Assembly (NCBI RefSeq): GCF_009498035.1
Contig: NZ_CP034550.1
Span: 3,534,001 to 3,598,000 of the forward strand
DNA from: Saccharothrix syringae
Lineage (GTDB): Bacteria; Actinomycetota; Actinomycetes; Mycobacteriales; Pseudonocardiaceae
Direction of reading: 5' to 3'
DNA: 64,000 nt
The notes under the pieces are model-generated. The model saw only the letters and a program-made list of their open reading frames with translations. It did not search any database and had not been told where the DNA came from. This document shows positions 60,499-64,000 of the stretch, in pieces (position 1 is the first letter of the stretch; the number at the start of each line of letters is the position of its first letter). A program made the position numbers and the translations under genes.

Positions 60499-60858
60499 AT
60501 GTCGGCAGAAGTGATCGACCGGTTCTTCGAGAGCTCGGGTGCCGGTGACATCGAAACGGCCGTCGAGTGCTTCGCCGACGACGGGCGGTGGATCACGCCC
60601 GACGGGGACGGGCTCGGGACGGTCCACACCAAGGACCGGATCGGCGAGCTGATCACCAGCCTGAACGCGATGCGCGAGAAGATGATCGCCTCCGGGGTCG
60701 ACGGGAAGTTCGAACCGCCGATCATGTTCGGCGAGAACCTGGGGCTGGTCCGGTGGACCGTGGAGACCACCGACGGGAAGGTGGTCAACCGCGGTGTCGA
60801 CCTCTTCGTCCTGAGCGACGGAAAAATCGTGCTCAAAGACGTCTACCGCAAGATCTGA
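60499..60858 (+). CDS. SnoaL-like (NTF2-fold) protein, short
   Basis: A 119-residue protein with the SnoaL/NTF2-like pattern: an N-terminal helix (VIDRFFESSGAGDIETAVECF, in part), then FADDGRWITPDG and the long curved sheet ending FVLSDGKIVLKDVYRKI. Members of this fold act as isomerases, aldol cyclases and hydrolases. One (IdmH of indanomycin) assists an intramolecular cycloaddition. Here it lies between a P450 and an AbyU-like cyclase gene in the PKS operon, so a role in ring formation or in handling a reactive intermediate is plausible. No catalytic residue can be named with confidence. The ATG follows a moderate ribosome binding site (ACGGAG, about 60484-60489). Confidence 0.8.
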   Translation: MSAEVIDRFFESSGAGDIETAVECFADDGRWITPDGDGLGTVHTKDRIGELITSLNAMREKMIASGVDGKFEPPIMFGENLGLVRWTVETTDGKVVNRGVDLFVLSDGKIVLKDVYRKI

Positions 60859-60886
60859 GAAGCTCGATCGAGAAAGAGGAAGAGTT

Positions 60887-61309
60887 GTGATCAACAGCTA
60901 CGAGGACCTGGTCGAGACGACGGTCAGCGCCACCACCGACATCGAGGACCTGCAGAACATCCACGTCGGCCAGAGCGGCACCTACGAGCACGCCCTGTTC
61001 ACCAGGTCCGGTGACAAGGTGGCCACCACCTCGGGCGGGTTCAAGGTTCTCTACCGGCGTGAGTCCGACCAGCAGTTCATGGCCTACCTGACCAACGAGG
61101 TCGTTTTCGAGGACGGGTCCGGGACGATCCGGGTCGCCGGTTGGATCGACATGGGGTCCCTGCTGTCGGGGAACTGGGCCTACTACCCGAGCGTGGGGGT
61201 CAGCGGCCGTTACCTCGGCCAGACGGGTTTCATGGCCTGGCGCCCCAACAACCTCGGCCAGGAAGAGGGAGCCGAGGTCAAGCTGATCATGTTCGCGTCC
61301 GCCGAATGA
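60887..61309 (+). CDS. AbyU-like beta-barrel [4+2] cyclase (allene oxide cyclase-like fold)
   Basis: A 140-residue protein resembling, from memory, the small beta-barrel Diels-Alderases of the AbyU/VstJ/PyrI4 group. Shared features include VGQSGTYEHALF followed by a small-residue strand, TTSGGFKVLYRR, and especially YYPSVGVSGRYLGQTGF (about 102-118) followed by W and R. These enzymes fold a linear diene/dienophile precursor inside a barrel and speed an intramolecular [4+2] reaction. The GTG at 60887 follows AGAAAGAGGAAGAG. Neighbours are SnoaL-like and SDR genes in the PKS operon. The usual spirotetronate genes (FkbH-like glyceryl transferase and partners) are absent from the window, so its dienophile is probably part of the polyketide chain itself. 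Function is inferred by homology and context. Confidence 0.78.
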   Translation: MINSYEDLVETTVSATTDIEDLQNIHVGQSGTYEHALFTRSGDKVATTSGGFKVLYRRESDQQFMAYLTNEVVFEDGSGTIRVAGWIDMGSLLSGNWAYYPSVGVSGRYLGQTGFMAWRPNNLGQEEGAEVKLIMFASAE

Positions 61310-61356
61310 CCGGTCCCGCGATCGCCGTTCCCTTCCCCTGACGTGGAGGTCCACAA

Positions 61357-62211
61357 TTGAGTCGGATGGCCGGAAAAGTAGCGCTGATCACCGGGGCCGC
61401 GCGGGGGATGGGACGTTCGCACGCGGTGCGCCTCGCCCAGGAAGGGGCCGACATCGTGGCCGTCGACCTGTGCGCGGACGTGGAAACCACGCCGTACCCG
61501 GGATCGGGCAGCCAAGACCTCGCCACGACGACCCACATGGTCGAACAGCTGGGCCGGCGGGTCATCGCGCGCCAGGCGGACACGCGCGACCTCAAGGAGT
61601 TGCAGGCCGTGGTCGACGAGGCGGTGGCCGAGTTCGGCCACGTCGACGTCGTGTGCGCGAACGCCGGGATATCCAGCTTCGGGTTCGCCTGGGAACTGTC
61701 CGAGGAGACCTGGCAGGAGATGATCGACGTCAACCTGACGGGGTCGTGGAAGACCGTCAAAGCGGTGATCCCCCACATGATCGAGCGGAACCGGGGCGGA
61801 TCGATCGTCTTCATCAGCTCCGTGTCGGGATTGATCGGCGTGCCGACCATGGCGCACTACACCGCGTCCAAGCACGGCGTGGTCGGGCTGATGCGCGCCC
61901 TGGCGGCGGAGCTGGCGCCGTACAACATCCGGGTGAACACGGTGAATCCGGGGAACGTCGACACGCCGATGGTCAACAACGCCACGATGCGAAAGCTCTT
62001 CCTGCCCGAGATCCCCGACCCGACGCCCGAGGACGCGGACAACGCGATGAAGGGGATGAGCGCGCTGCCCGTCGGCTGGATGGACTCGCGGGGGATCAGC
62101 GACGCGGTGCTGTACCTGGCCTCGGACGAGGCGCGACACGTCACCGGGATCGCCCTTCCCGTGGACGCCGGGATGATGATCCCCAACAAACTGCCCGCGG
62201 ACAAGACCTGA
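61357..62211 (+). CDS. SDR oxidoreductase, mycofactocin-dependent type
   Basis: A 284-residue SDR with TGAARGMG at 12-19, ANAG near 101-104, and the catalytic pair Tyr168/Lys172 in HYTASK. The N-terminal run RGMGRSHAVRLAQEGADIVA and the insertion with DLCADVETTPYPGS after strand 2 are features of the SDR subfamily annotated as mycofactocin-coupled, which keep NAD tightly bound and pass electrons to the redox peptide mycofactocin. The TTG at 61357 is chosen over ATG 61366 because TGGAGGT at 61344-61350 is spaced correctly only for TTG. In the tailoring operon it probably oxidises or reduces an alcohol/ketone on the polyketide. No mycofactocin genes are in the window. Confidence 0.85.
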   Translation: MSRMAGKVALITGAARGMGRSHAVRLAQEGADIVAVDLCADVETTPYPGSGSQDLATTTHMVEQLGRRVIARQADTRDLKELQAVVDEAVAEFGHVDVVCANAGISSFGFAWELSEETWQEMIDVNLTGSWKTVKAVIPHMIERNRGGSIVFISSVSGLIGVPTMAHYTASKHGVVGLMRALAAELAPYNIRVNTVNPGNVDTPMVNNATMRKLFLPEIPDPTPEDADNAMKGMSALPVGWMDSRGISDAVLYLASDEARHVTGIALPVDAGMMIPNKLPADKT

Positions 62212-62227
62212 CGGAGGCTGTTCCACC

Positions 62228-62713
62228 ATGACGGACAACGCACTCTCGCTGCTGGCCAACCGACTCGAGATCATCGAGCTGACCGCCAAGTACGCCCACC
62301 GGCTCGACACCCGCCAGATCGACCTCCTGATGGAGCTGTGGAGCGACGAGAGCCCGGTCTTCGACGAAGAGGACTTCGGGCTGGGGAAAGCCACCGGCAA
62401 AGACGAGATCCGCCGCCACTTCGAGGTCGACATCTACGGGCAGATGGAGAACCTCTGCCACCTGACGACCAACCACGTCATCAACGAGATCTCCGGGTCC
62501 ACGGCTTCCGGCACCTGCACCGTCTTCGCCCAGGGCGACGTGCGGGCCGGCGGGACCTCCCGGGCCACCGCGTACTACCGGGACCAGTACGTCCACGAGA
62601 ACGGGGTGTGGAAGTTCTCCAGTCGCAAGGTGATCCCCTTGACCAGGCCGAAGGTCGGCAACTTCCAGTTCCCGGACGAGGCCGAAACGGCGGATCGGGT
62701 GGCCACGCCATGA
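62228..62713 (+). CDS. SnoaL-like (NTF2-fold) protein, longer type
   Basis: A 161-residue protein with a SnoaL_4-type layout: an N-terminal helical part (LANRLEIIELTAKYAHRLDTR, in part) with the Tyr-Ala-His segment, a central NHVINEISGSTASGT strand pair, and YYRDQYVHENGVWKFSSRKV. Related proteins include ring-forming isomerases, dehydratases and many of unknown role. It is unlike the shorter SnoaL-like protein at 60499 and not a recent duplicate. It starts 16 bases after the SDR stop, with GACGGAGG (about 62211-62218) as ribosome binding site. As the last gene of the rightward operon it is likely a tailoring or cyclisation enzyme. Confidence 0.82.
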   Translation: MTDNALSLLANRLEIIELTAKYAHRLDTRQIDLLMELWSDESPVFDEEDFGLGKATGKDEIRRHFEVDIYGQMENLCHLTTNHVINEISGSTASGTCTVFAQGDVRAGGTSRATAYYRDQYVHENGVWKFSSRKVIPLTRPKVGNFQFPDEAETADRVATP

Positions 62714-62771
62714 CGCCGACAGGCGGTGTGCCCTGTGGCTGAGCCCTGTCCGGCCCGGTGATGCGGGCCGC

Positions 62772-62895
62772 GATCGCGGGCGGAGGTGCGGCGGAGCTCC
62801 TGGTGGACGGCCTCCCGGTCGAGGGCGAGGCCGTCGCCGGGAGCTCCGCGCGCTTGTCCACCCGCCCGCGATCGGCCTGTCCGGTTCTGCCGGAC
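62772..62895. other. Nested inverted repeats in the gap between convergent genes
   Basis: Between the last cluster gene (stop 62713) and the leftward ArsR-GNAT gene (stop 62908) the sequence can fold. GATCGCGGGCGG (62772-62783) pairs with CCGCCCGCGATC (62862-62873), and inside it CGGAGCTCC (62792-62800) pairs with GGAGCTCCG (62840-62848). A further small hairpin GTCCGG-TTCTG-CCGGAC lies at 62879-62895. Location between converging transcripts suggests a bidirectional terminator region, without a T-run. Confidence 0.5.
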
Positions 62896-62907
62896 CGGCC
62901 CGGGGCT

Positions 62908-63792
62908 TCAGCGGGGGCGGTCCGATGAGGACCGGGCGCGGCGTTCGAGCATGACGGTGTCGCGCCAGACGCCGTGGTGCCGGGCGATGCGTTCGCGGAC
63001 GCCGACGGTGCGGAAGCCGGCGGAGTGGTGCAGGGCGATGCTGGCGCGGTTCTCCGGGAAGATCGCGGTCTGGAGCGTCCACAGGCCGCCCGCGTCGGCG
63101 GCGGTGACCTGCTTGTGCAGCAGCGTTTTGCCGACGCCGCGGCCGCGGGCGTCTTCGCCGACGTAGATGGAGGTCTCGGCGACGCCGGCGTAGCACTCGC
63201 GGGGCGAGACGGGGGTGGCGGCGGCCCAGCCGACGACGCGGCCGTCGATCTCGGCGATCCAGCGGTGGTCGGGCAGCCACTTGGCGTCGAGGGTGCGGCG
63301 GCTGGGGGTCTCGGTCTCGAAGGTGGCGTTGCGGGTGGCGATGCCCTCGCCGTAGATGCGGCGCACGTCCGCCCAGTCGTCGTCGGTCATGGCGCGCACG
63401 GTGACGTCGGCGGGCAGGTCGGTGGGGCAGCAGGGGCGGGTGACGATGGTGCCCATGACCGCGTCGGCGGCGTGGGGCAGGCCGGTGCAGCAGGCCGTGT
63501 TGACCGTGACCAGGGTGGTGGTGCCCTGCTTGCGCAGGTGGACGAAGCCGACGTCGGCGAGCTTGCGCAGGTGGTGGGTGCAGGTGGGCTGGCTGACGCC
63601 GAGCAGGTCGGCCAGGGCGCCGACGGTGGTGCCGCCGGGCTGGACGGCGACGGTGTGCAGCAGCTTCACGCGGGTGGGGTCGGACAGGCAGGCGAACCAG
63701 CGGGCGAAGGTCGCGGCGTCCTCGTCGTGCAGCCCGGTGGGCGTCGTCAGCGTCACGACACCGACTATAGACGTTCCCGTGGTTGCATCCAT
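62908..63792 (-). CDS. ArsR-family repressor fused to GNAT acetyltransferase
   Basis: A 294-residue two-domain protein. Residues about 20-110 are an ArsR winged helix (LSDPTRVKLLHTVAV; recognition region SQPTCTHHLRKLADVGFV). Two vicinal Cys pairs at 101-102 (TACCTG) and 121-122 (RPCCPT) could bind As(III). Residues about 129-290 are a GNAT acetyltransferase with the acetyl-CoA loop ARGRGVGKTLL (215-225), similar to ArsN/phosphinothricin acetyltransferases. ArsN-type enzymes acetylate toxic amino-acid analogues such as arsinothricin. The ATG at 63792 follows GAGGAG at good spacing on the minus strand. Divergent from a flavoprotein gene across an operator-like region, so probably self-regulated and part of a resistance module unrelated to the PKS cluster. 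Confidence 0.88.
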   Translation of the reverse strand: MDATTGTSIVGVVTLTTPTGLHDEDAATFARWFACLSDPTRVKLLHTVAVQPGGTTVGALADLLGVSQPTCTHHLRKLADVGFVHLRKQGTTTLVTVNTACCTGLPHAADAVMGTIVTRPCCPTDLPADVTVRAMTDDDWADVRRIYGEGIATRNATFETETPSRRTLDAKWLPDHRWIAEIDGRVVGWAAATPVSPRECYAGVAETSIYVGEDARGRGVGKTLLHKQVTAADAGGLWTLQTAIFPENRASIALHHSAGFRTVGVRERIARHHGVWRDTVMLERRARSSSDRPR

Positions 63793-63844
63793 AGCTCCTC
63801 GTCTATAGAGTCCCGCCTCACTCGATAGATGGACTTCTATGGAT
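63763..63844. promoter_or_regulatory. Operator-like palindromes in the ArsR-GNAT/flavoprotein divergent region
   Basis: ATCCATAG (63787-63794) and CTATGGAT (63837-63844) form a perfect inverted repeat. TCTATAGA (63802-63809) is a perfect palindrome between them. GACTATAGACG (63763-63773), just inside the ArsR gene, repeats the CTATAG core in inverted context. The AT-rich CTATAG elements stand out in this GC-rich DNA and lie where an autoregulating ArsR repressor would block both divergent promoters. Confidence 0.6.
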
Positions 63845-63854
63845 GGGGTGGGTT

Positions 63855-64000
63855 GTGGACGAGTTCCCGGTGGTCGTGGTGGGTGCGGGTCCCGCTGGTC
63901 TGGCCGCGGCGGCGCACCTGCTGGAGCGCGGGCTGCGGCCGTTGGTGCTGGAAGCGGGGGCGCAGGCGGGCGCGGCGGTGGCGCAGTGGCACCACGTCCG
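63855..64000 (+). CDS. FAD/NAD(P)-binding flavoprotein, N-terminal fragment (runs off the window)
   Basis: Only the first 48 codons are present. VVVVGAGPAGLAAAAHLLER is the N-terminal FAD-binding Rossmann loop (GxGxxG), followed by LRPLVLEAGA with the acidic residue at the end of strand 2 and QWHHV. Genes like this, divergent from ArsR genes in actinomycetes, are often annotated as flavoprotein monooxygenases or oxidoreductases of arsenic loci. The GTG at 63855 is the most likely start. The rest of the protein is outside the window. Confidence 0.75.
   Translation, partial: MDEFPVVVVGAGPAGLAAAAHLLERGLRPLVLEAGAQAGAAVAQWHHV

Overview
This is GC-rich actinomycete DNA (GC-biased third positions, GTG/TTG starts, many ATGA/GTGA start-stop overlaps), probably from a Pseudonocardiales-type genus such as Saccharothrix, Actinosynnema, Lentzea or Amycolatopsis. 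The genus is inferred from overall character, not from a marker gene. Most of the window is one complete-looking modular type I polyketide synthase (PKS) cluster, roughly 4-62.7 kb. On its left lie two decayed transposase genes around a barstar-like gene. On its right is an arsenic-type ArsR-acetyltransferase fusion with a divergent flavoprotein gene.

Layout. 0.1-1.8 kb: small hypothetical protein and a zinc alcohol dehydrogenase. 2.0-3.9 kb: IS1182-like and IS5-like transposase remnants flanking a barstar-family gene. 4.0-4.8 kb (-): SDR oxidoreductase. 5.05-7.8 kb (+): tailoring operon of a 28-codon leader ORF, a luciferase-like flavin monooxygenase, a small Cys-containing protein and a cytochrome P450, ended by a strong bidirectional terminator. 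7.9-27.1 kb (-): one operon read right to left, PKS 3 (modules 7-8), PKS 4 (module 9 and thioesterase), crotonyl-CoA carboxylase/reductase, KASIII and 3-hydroxyacyl-CoA dehydrogenase. 27.4-62.7 kb (+): divergent operon of a PNPOx-like protein, PKS 1 (KSQ loading module, modules 1-2), PKS 2 (modules 3-6), P450, SnoaL-like protein, AbyU-like beta-barrel cyclase, mycofactocin-type SDR and a second SnoaL-like protein. 62.9-64 kb: ArsR-GNAT fusion and a truncated flavoprotein gene.

How the genes fit together. Terminal docking sequences support the order PKS 1 -> PKS 2 -> PKS 3 -> PKS 4. Domain content is: load KSQ-AT(mal)-ACP; M1 KS-AT(mal)-DH-KR-ACP; M2 KS-AT(mmal)-KR-ACP; M3 KS-AT(mal)-ACP; M4 KS-AT(atypical, YPTH)-DH-KR-ACP; M5 KS-AT(mal)-DH-KR-ACP; M6 KS-AT(mal)-KR-ACP; M7 KS-AT(atypical, GQSCG/RAGH)-DH-ER-KR-ACP; M8 KS-AT(mmal)-DH-KR-ACP; M9 KS-AT(mal)-ACP-TE. 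By colinearity (inference) the released chain has a 20-carbon backbone: CH3-CH=CH-CH(OH)-CH(CH3)-CO-CH2-CH=C(R)-CH=CH-CH(OH)-CH2-CH2-CH(R')-CH=C(CH3)-CO-CH2-CO-. The CCR/KASIII/HAD trio would supply an alkylmalonyl-CoA for R and perhaps R'. A conjugated diene and an activated enone are then separated by four saturated carbons, a layout suited to intramolecular [4+2] closure to a decalin. The AbyU-like protein is the obvious catalyst candidate. The two P450s, the flavin monooxygenase, the SDRs and the two SnoaL-like proteins would finish the molecule.

No pathway-specific regulator, exporter, phosphopantetheinyl transferase or P450 redox partner is visible in the window. The spirotetronate starter genes that normally accompany AbyU homologues are also absent here.
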